DNA from: Caulobacteraceae bacterium
GTDB taxonomy: Bacteria; Pseudomonadota; Alphaproteobacteria; Caulobacterales; Aquidulcibacteraceae
NCBI GenBank assembly: GCA_009773335.1
Contig: WRPF01000027.1
Location: forward strand, 1-37,500
DNA length: 37,500 nt
Reading direction: 5' to 3'
The position numbers were made by a program, and so were the translations under genes. Each line of letters begins with the position of its first letter. Positions within the stretch are counted from its first letter, which is position 1. The notes beneath the pieces are model-generated. The model searched no databases. It worked only from the letters and a program-made list of their open reading frames with translations, and had not been told where the DNA came from. Shown here piece by piece: positions 24,513-31,798 of this stretch.

Positions 24513-25294
24513 AGTCGAAGGTGTTTCAAGAGTCCGCCACCGCCGTTTCACGTCGGTTCGGCGTCAGTGCGAAGGCTTTGAGGGTCTACGAGGCACAAGG
24601 GCTCCTCAAGCCGCCGCGCACGATTTCGGGCTGGCGAATCTATCGGCAGGCAGAGATCGAGCGCATCGGGGTCATCCTTGCGCTAAAGCAGCTCGGCCTG
24701 CCACTGAAACGGATCGCCACGCTGCTCAGGGGCGATGGCGATCTCGCGACAGTCCTGCTGTTGCAGGAGCGCGCGTTGCAGGATGCCAAGGCCGATGTCG
24801 AAGAGGCTCTGGCGCTCGTGCGGGCTGCGCGAAAACACTTGGCGAAAAACGGCTCCCTTTCTCCGGACGATCTTGGAACCCTCGTCAGGAGCACAGCGAT
24901 GACCGAATTCAAATGGACGCCAAAGATGGAAGAGCTGGCGCAGAAACACTACACGCCTGAACAACTGACGGACCTGCGCGCGCGGCCGTTCACGGCGGAA
25001 GATCAGGCGCGAGTGGGCGCCGCATGGGTCGCAATTTTCGCCGATGTAGCTGCGTTGGGCGCGAGCGCCGATCCCGCCAGCGAACAGGCGCTCGCCATCG
25101 GGCGTCGTGCGCGGGTTCTGATCGACGAGTTCACGCAAGGAGACCCAGCGCTGTTCAAGGCCGCAAGCGCCATGAACGCCGAGGCGCTCAAGGATCCTTC
25201 AACGGCGGCGTCCATGCCGGCGACGCAGGCGCACTGGACGTTTCTGGGAAAGGTGTTCGTCGAGCTCCGAGATCACGAGAACGGCATGGTCTGA
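24509..25294 (+). CDS. MerR-family regulator with TipAS-like effector domain
   Basis: A 261-residue regulator. Residues 10-75 are a MerR DNA-binding domain ('ATAVSRRFGVSAKALRVYEAQGLLKPPR', then 'GWRIYRQAEIERIGVILALK'). A dimerisation helix follows to about residue 120. The C-terminal half (about 135-255) resembles TipAS, the domain that binds thiopeptide-like ligands in TipA: 'KWTPKMEELAQKHYTPEQL', a helical bundle, then 'FTQGDPALFKAASAMNAEA' and 'HWTFLGKVF'. The start is TTG, overlapping the stop of a ten-codon ORF. It likely senses a small hydrophobic compound; the target is unknown, although the convergent DMT exporter (stop 25298) is adjacent. Confidence 0.83.
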   Translation: MKSKVFQESATAVSRRFGVSAKALRVYEAQGLLKPPRTISGWRIYRQAEIERIGVILALKQLGLPLKRIATLLRGDGDLATVLLLQERALQDAKADVEEALALVRAARKHLAKNGSLSPDDLGTLVRSTAMTEFKWTPKMEELAQKHYTPEQLTDLRARPFTAEDQARVGAAWVAIFADVAALGASADPASEQALAIGRRARVLIDEFTQGDPALFKAASAMNAEALKDPSTAASMPATQAHWTFLGKVFVELRDHENGMV

Positions 25295-25297
25295 AGC

Positions 25298-26197
25298 TCA
25301 ATCCCCCAGCGTCGTCTGCGGCGCCGGGGCGAGCCGCGTTCGCCGCTCTTCCCACGCCGCGAACAGGCATGCGGAAATGATCAGCGCCGCGCCCGCATAG
25401 ACTTGCGGGCGCGGCGTTTCACTGAAGAGCACATAGCCGAAGAACGACGCCCAGATCAGCGCAGTGAACTCGAGCGGCGCCAGACGCTGCGCTTCGGTGC
25501 GCGCATAGGCCTTGATCAGCAGGTACCAACCGGTCGCGCCCAGCGTGCCCATCACGAGGAACCACGGCAGATCGCCGAGCGGCGGCAGCGGCGACAGCAT
25601 GATCGCGGGGCCGGCGACGATCGCCATAGGCAGCAGCGTCTGCATGAGGCCGACCACGGGCGCGCCATCCTTGTCGGCGCGCTGTCTCAGCAGGGCGATG
25701 GAGAGGGCGTAGGTGACAGATGCTGTCAGCGCCGCTGCGATTCCTGCAATGCGCTCCGGGGATTGATCTTCAATCGGCTGACCATTCGCGGCGATCACGG
25801 CGCCGATGAAACCTATGACGCCCGCCGCAACATTGGTGACGCGTGGTTTCTCCCCGAGCAGCGCCCATGCCGCGAACGGCACAAGCAGCGGCGCGACAAA
25901 GCCGAGCGTGATCGCCTCGACAAGTTCAAGCTGGCCCAGCGCATAGAAGAAGCACCACGCCGACGTCGCGATCAGCACGGCGCGCAACGCGTGCGCGCGC
26001 ACCATCTCCATCGTGATGCCAGGTCGTCCCGCCGCATTCCAGATGGCGCCCGCCGCCGCCGCACCGAACACGTATCGCCCGAGTGCAATGGCCAGCGCGC
26101 TGTTGGTGATCGACAGGTGCTTGATCACCGCGTCCATGACGCAGAGCAAAGCCGTGCCGATCGCGGCCAGCGCGACGGGGGAGAGGCGGGAAAGCAT
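25298..26197 (-). CDS. EamA/DMT-family transporter
   Basis: A 299-residue membrane protein with ten predicted helices in two EamA repeats: 'LAAIGTALLCVMDAVIKHLS' to 'VAAGVIGFIGAVIAANGQ', and 'AALTASVTYALSIALLRQ' to 'VYAGAALIISACLFAAWEER'. It looks like the S-adenosylmethionine/riboflavin-like branch of DMT exporters, but the substrate is not determinable. I use the ATG at 26197, where homology begins and AGAAGG precedes. Longer starts at 26227 and 26419 add a non-membrane tail. It converges with the MerR/TipAS gene, with only 3 bp between stops. Confidence 0.87.
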   Translation of the reverse strand: MLSRLSPVALAAIGTALLCVMDAVIKHLSITNSALAIALGRYVFGAAAAGAIWNAAGRPGITMEMVRAHALRAVLIATSAWCFFYALGQLELVEAITLGFVAPLLVPFAAWALLGEKPRVTNVAAGVIGFIGAVIAANGQPIEDQSPERIAGIAAALTASVTYALSIALLRQRADKDGAPVVGLMQTLLPMAIVAGPAIMLSPLPPLGDLPWFLVMGTLGATGWYLLIKAYARTEAQRLAPLEFTALIWASFFGYVLFSETPRPQVYAGAALIISACLFAAWEERRTRLAPAPQTTLGD

Positions 26198-26375
26198 GTG
26201 GCCTTCTAGACTGCGTTGCGCGCGCATCGAAACCAGAATTCTTCCCCCTGGATCGCGCGATCCCTGCAAGGAGATCCGGACGTGTGGCGCAGAGACTTCC
26301 GTCCATAAGGCGCCTCGGCGCCCGCTGTTGTGCGCCGAGGTCGCCTCAGTCGCCGAAAGCGACAGCCGCTGACCC

Positions 26376-26471
26376 GACAAGGATGGTTTCCTTGTCAATA
26401 TGTCATTGATACTTGACACAAGGCGGTCCGTCTAGTAAAATAATCTTGTCATTCGGTCATGGAGTCTTGTC
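26376..26471 (+). promoter_or_regulatory. Strong sigma-70 promoter with repeated CTTGTC boxes
   Basis: TTGACA (26413-26418), a 17-bp spacer and TAAAAT (26436-26441) make a near-perfect promoter, the best in the window. Around it are the palindrome GACAAGG/CCTTGTC (26376-26396) and further CTTGTC copies at 26445-26450 and 26466-26471, the last overlapping the start codon at 26472. Such boxes are good candidates for binding by the XRE protein encoded second in this operon. Confidence 0.65.
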
Positions 26472-26909
26472 ATGGGTACGCCAGCAGTCTCTCCGCCCTT
26501 GAAGCCGGCCATGCCTCCCATGACGCCGAAACGCGCACGGCAGCGCTATGTCCGGTCTTTCGGGTCGAGCATCTCCGCCTACGTCGTGCTCGTGTTCGGC
26601 GTGCCGCTTCTTCTGCGCCAGTACGAGATCACCGGGCCGTTGCTCTGGCTGCTCGCCGTCCTGCCCGCCCTGCCGCTGCTCTTCATCATCTACGTGCTGG
26701 GCCGCTACCTTCTGGAGACCGATGAGTATGAGCGTGCGATCCAGACGCGCCGCATGATGGCGGCGCTGGGCGCGATGCTCGCGGTCTGCACGGTGTATGG
26801 TTTCATGGAGACCTTCGCTGCAGCGCCGCATCTTGAGCTGTTTCTCGTCTTCCCGATGTTCTGCGTCTTCTGGGGGCTCTCGTGCATCTTCATCCGGACT
26901 GCGAAATGA
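26472..26909 (+). CDS. Small four-helix membrane protein partnered with an XRE regulator
   Basis: A 145-residue protein with a basic N-terminus (KRARQRYVRSF) and about four membrane helices: 'ISAYVVLVFGVPLLLRQY', 'LLWLLAVLPALPLLFIIYVLG', 'MMAALGAMLAVCTVYGFME' and 'FLVFPMFCVFWGLSCIFI'. Between helices 2 and 3 is 'RYLLETDEYERAIQTRRM', a charged segment typical of small proteins co-encoded with short HTH regulators. Function is unknown. Its TGA overlaps the ATG of the XRE gene (26906), so the two are coupled. An ATG at 26460 lies out of frame and is ignored. Confidence 0.75.
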   Translation: MGTPAVSPPLKPAMPPMTPKRARQRYVRSFGSSISAYVVLVFGVPLLLRQYEITGPLLWLLAVLPALPLLFIIYVLGRYLLETDEYERAIQTRRMMAALGAMLAVCTVYGFMETFAAAPHLELFLVFPMFCVFWGLSCIFIRTAK

Positions 26910-27124
26910 AGAACCGGCTTCGCGTCCTGCGCGCCGAGCGCGCCTGGAGCCAGGCCGATCTCGCCGATCATCTCGGCGTGTCGCGCCAGACTGTGAACGC
27001 CATCGAGGTGGAAAAGTATGATCCGTCTCTGCCGCTTGCCTTCAAGATCGCGCGCCTCTTTGCGCTGCAGATCGAGCAGGTGTTCCAGGACGAGACTGAT
27101 CATGCCTCGAAGGCGGCGGAGTAG
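26906..27124 (+). CDS. Short XRE-family HTH regulator
   Basis: A 72-residue protein, essentially one Cro/CI helix-turn-helix: 'MKNRLRVLRAERAWSQADLA', 'DHLGVSRQTVNAIEVEKYDP', 'SLPLAFKIARLFALQIEQVF'. This length and the 'EKYDPSLPLAFKIA' tail are typical of the YozG-like branch, often found in a pair with a small membrane protein. It overlaps that gene by 4 bp. It probably binds the CTTGTC boxes at 26376-26471, by inference from position. Confidence 0.9.
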   Translation: MKNRLRVLRAERAWSQADLADHLGVSRQTVNAIEVEKYDPSLPLAFKIARLFALQIEQVFQDETDHASKAAE

Positions 27125-27303
27125 GAGGCCGCAGTGTGTATTGCTGGTGACCGCAGACGGAGTTCCGCCAGCCCGAGGCCCGACGTTTCCGGGTTGAAGC
27201 ACACTGAAACCTCGCCGACAGGAAACCCGTTCATGTTTGAGCGCGTCTGGCGCCGGAGCCGAATGGGATCGTGCTCGCCTGTAGCCGAATAGCGGAGGTG
27301 GAA

Positions 27304-27513
27304 ATGAGAGCGATTGCGTTCGATGAGGTCGTCGCCGGGCGGGCGCCCAGCCTGCCGCTGAGCGAAAGCGAGAAGGCGATGCTGTTTGATCTTGCGCTTG
27401 CTGCGACCGGACGGGAGTCTGGACGTGCGGAGGCCCTGCAGGTTGCGCCGGTGATCGATGCGTTCGCGCGGGCGTATGTGGCCATTCGTGACCGCGAAGA
27501 AGGACTTGTATGA
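27304..27513 (+). CDS. Small hypothetical protein
   Basis: A 69-residue, acidic, largely helical protein not recognised. 'SLPLSESEKAMLFDLALAAT' and 'VIDAFARAYVAIRDREEGLV' look like amphipathic helices. GGAGGTGGAA lies just before the ATG, and third-position GC is high, which supports coding. No signal or membrane segment. It lies 40 bp before the GumN-like gene and may share its transcript. Confidence 0.5.
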   Translation: MRAIAFDEVVAGRAPSLPLSESEKAMLFDLALAATGRESGRAEALQVAPVIDAFARAYVAIRDREEGLV

Positions 27514-27553
27514 TTTCCGTGGCGGTCGTCGCTGCGCGTTGGGGAGAGTTTGA

Positions 27554-28465
27554 ATGCACAAGGTTCTGATGGCGGCTGCGGCGGGCGTGATGCTGCTCGT
27601 GTCGGGATGCGCGACATCGAAGGAGAGTGCGGCGGCGATTGGCCCGCCCCAGCCCGCGCTATGGGTCGTGCGCGATGCGGACTCCACGCTCTATCTTTAC
27701 GGCACAATTCATCTGCGCAAACCGGGCGCGCGCTGGGGCGGTCCGGCCGCTGAGACTGCGCTCAACGAAGCGCAGGAAGTGTGGACCGAGCTTGAGATCG
27801 ACGCCTCGAAGGAAGCGGCGATGCAGGGGCTTGTCGTGCAATACGGCATCGACCGCGAGCATCCACTTTCAACGAAAATCGACCCGGCGCGGGCGCCTCA
27901 ACTCCAGGCCGCCGCTACGAAACTCGGTTTGCCGCCGAACGGCTTCGACGCGATGAAGCCATGGCTCGCGAGCCTCACGCTCACCGTCGTGCCGATGGTG
28001 CAGGCCGGCTACGACCCGAACGCCGGCGTCGACCGCGCCGTGGATCGCATCGCGCGCGCCGGGGGCAAGACCATGCGCTGGTTCGAGACAAACGAGGAGC
28101 AGATCCGCTTCCTGTCGGGCGTGTCGGAACCCCTGCAACTGCAGATGCTGTACGAGGCGCTCGACGAGATCAACGAAGGCCCAGCCGCGCTCGCGGCGAT
28201 GGAAGCGGCCTGGGAAAGAGGCGACGATCGCGCGCTGGCGACGGAAATGGTCGCCGAGATGGCGCGCGACTATCCCGAACTTTACGAAGCGCTCTTGAAG
28301 AAGCGCAACGCTGCATGGACCGAAGTGCTGACGCGCGAACTCGCCGGGGCGGGCGTGGATTTCGTCGCCGTCGGCGCAGCGCACCTCGCGGGCCCCGACA
28401 GCGTGCAGGCCATGCTGCGCGCGCGCGGTCTGGCCGTAGAACGCGTCACGCCCGCGCCGTACTGA
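27554..28465 (+). CDS. TraB/GumN family lipoprotein
   Basis: A 303-residue protein. Lipoprotein signal 'MLLVSGCATSKE' with Cys near 19, so it is probably anchored in a membrane facing the periplasm. The TraB/GumN fold is shown by 'ALWVVRDADSTLYLYGTIHL' (G-T-x-H motif near residues 50-54), 'EAQEVWTELEID', and C-terminal 'GAGVDFVAVGAAHLAGPDSV' (G-x-x-H-L). These conserved Gly/His/Glu positions suggest a metalloprotease-like site. GumN-type genes are also near polysaccharide loci, but no such cluster is here. Length is normal for the family. Confidence 0.88.
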   Translation: MHKVLMAAAAGVMLLVSGCATSKESAAAIGPPQPALWVVRDADSTLYLYGTIHLRKPGARWGGPAAETALNEAQEVWTELEIDASKEAAMQGLVVQYGIDREHPLSTKIDPARAPQLQAAATKLGLPPNGFDAMKPWLASLTLTVVPMVQAGYDPNAGVDRAVDRIARAGGKTMRWFETNEEQIRFLSGVSEPLQLQMLYEALDEINEGPAALAAMEAAWERGDDRALATEMVAEMARDYPELYEALLKKRNAAWTEVLTRELAGAGVDFVAVGAAHLAGPDSVQAMLRARGLAVERVTPAPY

Positions 28466-28507
28466 ATCCCGCTGCGCGCCGGCTCATTCCGATCCGTGGA
28501 TACGATC

Positions 28508-28538
28508 GCGCCTCGAACGTTACGGACGTTCGAGGCGC
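28508..28538. terminator. Hairpin between convergent genes
   Basis: GCGCCTCGAACGT (28508-28520) and ACGTTCGAGGCGC (28526-28538) form a perfect 13-bp stem with loop TACGG. It is 43 bp after the GumN stop and 4 bp beyond the stop of the convergent gene, and is followed by CTCTTC on the plus strand. Likely a bidirectional terminator, although it lacks a long T run. Confidence 0.7.
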
Positions 28539-28542
28539 CTCT

Positions 28543-29220
28543 TCATGCCTTTGCCTGTAGAGCGCTTTTTGAGACCCGTGTTCGATCAAGCAGGAAGCCA
28601 AGCGCGACAATGACGAGATATGCGCCAAGCGCCATCGGCGCCGCCGCCTTGAGGTTCGCAGGCGCCGGGCCCAGCTTGTCGAACGCGTAGAGACCGCAAA
28701 ACAGCGTGATCAGCGCCCATGGCGCGATACGCCCTGCGATTGCGATAGGCTTGGTCGCGCCGAGGTAGAGAAAGAACCCGACAAAGAGCACGATCGCTTC
28801 CGCGCCCACGCCGAGCGCGGGGATGTCCCACCAGCCAAGCCCGACCTTCATGCCGTTGAAGGTGAGCGGCAGGTCCGGCGCGTGAACCAGGAAGTCGAGC
28901 ACCCAGTGCGAGAACACGCAAAGCCCGATCAGCATCGCCGCCCCCCATCCGCCGCGCGGATCGAAGACGCGATAGACGATCATTCCGGCAAGTGACCACG
29001 CGAGCGCGCCCGGCAGGCTGTGCGTCCACGGCATGTAATCCAGACGTAGCGCCGAGAGCGCCATGAACCCGGGTTCGATGCGACCATACTCGATGCCGGT
29101 CATCACGAAGATCGCCCATGCGACATCGACAAGCTGCACCGCAAGAAACGCCGCGCCGAGCGATGGCGGACGCTTCGCCGCCTTCACCGCAAAGGCCGGC
29201 CCGTAATGGCCTACGAACAT
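28543..29220 (-). CDS. Polytopic membrane protein, YdjM-like
   Basis: A 225-residue protein with about six membrane helices. It starts 'MFVGHYGPAFAVKAAKRPPS' and carries conserved-looking 'LDYMPWTHSLPGALAW' and 'FSHWVLDFLVHAPDLPL', with histidines and aspartate positioned as in the YdjM/DUF4184-like 'metal-dependent hydrolase' membrane proteins. Helices follow ('AIVLFVGFFLYLGAT', 'IAPWALITLFCGLYAF', 'LGAYLVIVALGFLLDRTR'). Enzymatic activity is unproven for these proteins. It starts 69 bp from the end of vsr, on the same strand, and ends beside the hairpin at 28508-28538. Confidence 0.7.
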   Translation of the reverse strand: MFVGHYGPAFAVKAAKRPPSLGAAFLAVQLVDVAWAIFVMTGIEYGRIEPGFMALSALRLDYMPWTHSLPGALAWSLAGMIVYRVFDPRGGWGAAMLIGLCVFSHWVLDFLVHAPDLPLTFNGMKVGLGWWDIPALGVGAEAIVLFVGFFLYLGATKPIAIAGRIAPWALITLFCGLYAFDKLGPAPANLKAAAPMALGAYLVIVALGFLLDRTRVSKSALQAKA

Positions 29221-29289
29221 GGATCCCTCCCGCCGTCGTGAGGGGCGATGCTGGCCCGGGCCGGAACATTCGTCCAGCGGTTTGGGCGA

Positions 29290-29724
29290 TCAGGCGAGGC
29301 GCGAAGGGCTGGTGGGCGATCCGACGAACGCCGCCAACCCATCGGCGACGGCATGCGGCTCCCGCAGGGCGCATTCCCAGACCACAAGGCACGACCAGCC
29401 CATGGTCTGGAGCGCAGCCATCGACGTTTCATCGCGCGCGCGGTTGCGTGCGATCTTGGCGGACCAGTAGCCCGCGTTTGCCTTCGGCGCGCGGGCGCCG
29501 CGCGCGCAGTCGTGGCCGTGCCAGAAGCAGCCGTGCACGAAGATCGCCTTCCGTCGACCGCGGAACACGATGTCGGGTCGCCCCGGCAGATCGCGCGCGT
29601 CGAGGCGATAGCGATGACCGAGCGCGCGCAGCAGGGCGCGCACTTTCAGTTCAGGTCCGGTGTCGCGGGCCTTGACGGCGCGCATGACGGCGGCCCGTTT
29701 CTCGGGGGCGAAAACGTCGCTCAA
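29290..29724 (-). CDS. vsr: Very short patch repair endonuclease Vsr
   Basis: A 144-residue endonuclease that nicks next to T:G mismatches formed when 5-methylcytosine deaminates. Catalytic residues match E. coli Vsr by position: Asp51 in 'LPGRPDIVF', His64 and His69 in 'FVHGCFWHGHDC', which also holds the zinc-binding cysteines. The N-terminal 'RAAVMRAVKARDTGPEL' is the usual family start. The start codon is TTG, because the family N-terminus falls exactly there. It overlaps the methyltransferase stop as TTGA (29721-29724), so translation is coupled. The pair is a common arrangement and indicates protection of methylated sites. Confidence 0.95.
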   Translation of the reverse strand: MSDVFAPEKRAAVMRAVKARDTGPELKVRALLRALGHRYRLDARDLPGRPDIVFRGRRKAIFVHGCFWHGHDCARGARAPKANAGYWSAKIARNRARDETSMAALQTMGWSCLVVWECALREPHAVADGLAAFVGSPTSPSRLA

Positions 29725-30869
29725 CCAGCCTTGCGTCGCACTGGTGCGGTGCGCGCCGCAAGGGGTTCAAGCAGGTGCGCCGAGAGCCAGCGCACGACGG
29801 GCGCGGCGACCCCGTCGCCGACCAGATGCAGTCCCTTCGACTGGCTTTCCGGCAGCGGGTACTCGTCCGGCAGCCCCATGAGCCGCGCCCCTTCGCGCGC
29901 CGTCATCAACCGCGATCGCACGCGCTGTCCGTCAACGAACAGCAGCGTCTGGCGACTCGATCCGCCCGCCGGAGTGCGAAGACATCCCGCGAGGCCGTCG
30001 AACCGCACTTCAGCGCGCTGGCGCTTTTCGCCGTTCTCGATGCGCACGCGCTTGAACAGCGCGCCGACTGCAGGCGCGTCGCGAGCCTGTTCCGCCACGA
30101 CTTTCGCGCGTTGCAGCGGACTCATCATCGCGATGAGTTCGCCGGTCTGCGCATCGCTGTGCCATTGGGTCGACGGCTCGTCCTCCACGAGATCGGCGAG
30201 GTGCGTGTTGCGCAGCGGCGGCGCGGGCAGTCGCCACCAGATCCAGCGCTTCGCGACGTCCGGCGGCAGGCGGGCGGCCGAGGCGCGAACACCGTCGCTG
30301 TGGAATGGCGCCGCCGGCTCACTCGCGCGCAGCGTTGCCTCGGGCGCATTTCGCGTGGCGATGATGAAGATGCGCGGTCGCGACTGCGGCACGAAGTGCG
30401 CCGCGTCGATTTCGAGCGCGCCGAATGCGTAGCCGCCGTCCGACAGCGCGCGCGCCAGCGCTTCAAAATCGCGCCCGCCATGCGAGGTGAGCAAACCGCT
30501 GACGTTCTCAAGCACAAGCGTCTGCGGCGCGCGGCCTTCCCGCGCAAGCCCTTCGACGACTTTCCAGAATCCCCAGAACGCCCCTGAACGGGGCGCCGCC
30601 AAACCGCCGCGCGCGCCCGCGAGCGAGAGGTCCTGACAGGGGAAGGAGGCCCATGCGAGGTCCGCGTGCCCGGGCAGGGCGTCGAGCGGCAGCGCGGCCA
30701 CATCGCCCTGGCGCATCACGCTGTCGCCCCAGGCCCGCCGGTAGGCGTCCGCCTTGCCCGGATCGAGGTCGTTTGCGAACGTCACGCGCCAGAACGACCC
30801 CAGTCCGAGGCGCGCCATGCCGCCACCTGCGAAAAATTCGTATGCTGAGGCGTCGGAATCACGGTGCAT
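29721..30869 (-). CDS. DNA (cytosine-5-)-methyltransferase
   Basis: A 382-residue C5-methyltransferase with the ordered motifs: I 'EFFAGGGMARLGLG' (residues 11-24), IV 'ASFPCQDLS' with catalytic Cys78, VI 'LVLENVSGLLTSHGGRDF' with Glu121, VIII 'QSRPRIFIIAT', and IX/X 'RLMTAREGARLMGLPDEY' and 'GDGVAAPVVRWL'. The target-recognition region between VIII and IX (about residues 185-300) cannot be read for specificity. It is followed by vsr, and no restriction endonuclease gene is in the window on either side, so this looks like an orphan methyltransferase. The ATG at 30869 follows TATTAT by 6 bp, a leaderless layout. Confidence 0.94.
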   Translation of the reverse strand: MHRDSDASAYEFFAGGGMARLGLGSFWRVTFANDLDPGKADAYRRAWGDSVMRQGDVAALPLDALPGHADLAWASFPCQDLSLAGARGGLAAPRSGAFWGFWKVVEGLAREGRAPQTLVLENVSGLLTSHGGRDFEALARALSDGGYAFGALEIDAAHFVPQSRPRIFIIATRNAPEATLRASEPAAPFHSDGVRASAARLPPDVAKRWIWWRLPAPPLRNTHLADLVEDEPSTQWHSDAQTGELIAMMSPLQRAKVVAEQARDAPAVGALFKRVRIENGEKRQRAEVRFDGLAGCLRTPAGGSSRQTLLFVDGQRVRSRLMTAREGARLMGLPDEYPLPESQSKGLHLVGDGVAAPVVRWLSAHLLEPLAARTAPVRRKAG

Positions 30870-30874
30870 CGGGG

Positions 30875-30881
30875 TATAATA
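30875..30881. promoter_or_regulatory. Symmetric -10 box shared by divergent genes
   Basis: TATAATA is a perfect -10 on the plus strand (TATAAT, 30875-30880), serving the lipoprotein gene at 30948. On the minus strand it reads TATTAT (30881-30876), 6 bp before the methyltransferase ATG. No -35 is convincing in either direction, so strength is uncertain. The overlap means RNA polymerase would compete for one site. Confidence 0.45.
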
Positions 30882-30947
30882 GCCTTATCGGCCCCGCCGC
30901 GCCCGAAAGCGCGTCCCGAAAATGCGGGGGATCAGGAGGCAGGGGGC

Positions 30948-31796
30948 ATGCAGATCAGCAAGTTCGCGGGGATGGCGGCGGGACTGGTTCTGCTCGCCGC
31001 CTGTGGTCAGGGCGGCCCGGGCGCGCCGTCCGGCGGCGGATCCGACGGATCGAGCCGGCCGGCGATCACGGAAGGCGAGATGAAGGCAAAGGCCCAGGCC
31101 ATGCTTGCCGCGCTCGGCGCGCCGGCCACGCCCGAGGTCAAGGCGATCTACGCCGGCGAGTTTGAAGCCGCCGGGGCCGAGCCCGACTGGAGCGCTACGC
31201 TGCTGGCGGACTACGCGCTGTTCAGCCGTCCGGGGCTCGACGAGATCAACGCCATCCCGTCCCCGCGCGATGTACGTGCGCAAGGCATGTACGTGGAGGC
31301 GGGTTCGCTCACCATCACAGTGCGCGCGGGCGAATGCACCTACGGCGAAGGCGGCGAAGCCTATCCCTTCAGCGCCACCGTGCTGTTCGAGGGCGTCGCC
31401 TACGAGGGATGCGCGCGCTCTGCCGCGAATGCGCCGACGGCGTCGCGGAGCTGGTCGAACGCCCTGTCGCAGTACCTGCCGGCCATCGACGCCTGCCTTG
31501 CGCGGGTGCAGGCCAAGCCAGGTCGCGTGACGATCGCCTATCCGGGCGAAGAAGGGCAGACATCAGTCCGGCTGCTGGAGTCTGATGGCGGGCGTTCTGA
31601 ATGCTCTGTCGCCGCTGATGGAACCACGGTTATCTCCGTCGAGCCGCTCTCGGACCGCAACACCGTTGCGGGCGAACGTGATCCGCTCTTCACGCGCGCG
31701 CCATCTCCGCCGCCGCAGGGGGCCTGCCTTACGTCCGAGGATGTGGCGGGCTCGAACGGCGCGACCATCGGCTACCTGACGCGCAAGACCTGCTGA
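30948..31796 (+). CDS. Putative lipoprotein (COG3650-like core)
   Basis: A 282-residue lipoprotein: signal 'FAGMAAGLVLLAACGQGG' with lipobox LAAC (Cys about 19), followed by a glycine-rich linker. The middle segment 'GSLTITVRAGECTYGEGGEA' with 'YPFSATVLFEGVAYEGCARS' (about residues 120-160) matches the beta-strand and Cys-x-G-x(n)-YPF-x-A pattern of COG3650-type outer-membrane-associated domains. The N-terminal part has helices, and the rest is unassigned. The start at 30948 has GGAGGCAGGGGG upstream and puts the signal at the N-terminus. It is divergent from the methyltransferase. Function is unknown. Confidence 0.72.
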   Translation: MQISKFAGMAAGLVLLAACGQGGPGAPSGGGSDGSSRPAITEGEMKAKAQAMLAALGAPATPEVKAIYAGEFEAAGAEPDWSATLLADYALFSRPGLDEINAIPSPRDVRAQGMYVEAGSLTITVRAGECTYGEGGEAYPFSATVLFEGVAYEGCARSAANAPTASRSWSNALSQYLPAIDACLARVQAKPGRVTIAYPGEEGQTSVRLLESDGGRSECSVAADGTTVISVEPLSDRNTVAGERDPLFTRAPSPPPQGACLTSEDVAGSNGATIGYLTRKTC

Positions 31797-31798
31797 GA

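Noticed and set aside
21741-24551. A 936-codon open frame on the strand opposite clpB
   Set aside because: It mirrors clpB exactly, is rich in Arg/His/Asp, and arises because high third-position GC removes stop codons on the other strand.
26198-26419. Longer starts (26227, 26419) for the DMT transporter
   Set aside because: The extra residues are not membrane-like, and the longest start overlaps the strong divergent promoter at 26413-26441.
27125-27303. Small gene between the XRE regulator and the 69-residue ORF
   Set aside because: No open frame with a ribosome site or coding-like third-position bias was found on either strand.
29290-30947. Restriction-modification or defence island around the methyltransferase
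   Set aside because: Only vsr accompanies it; neighbours are a YdjM-like membrane protein and a lipoprotein, with no endonuclease or other defence gene.
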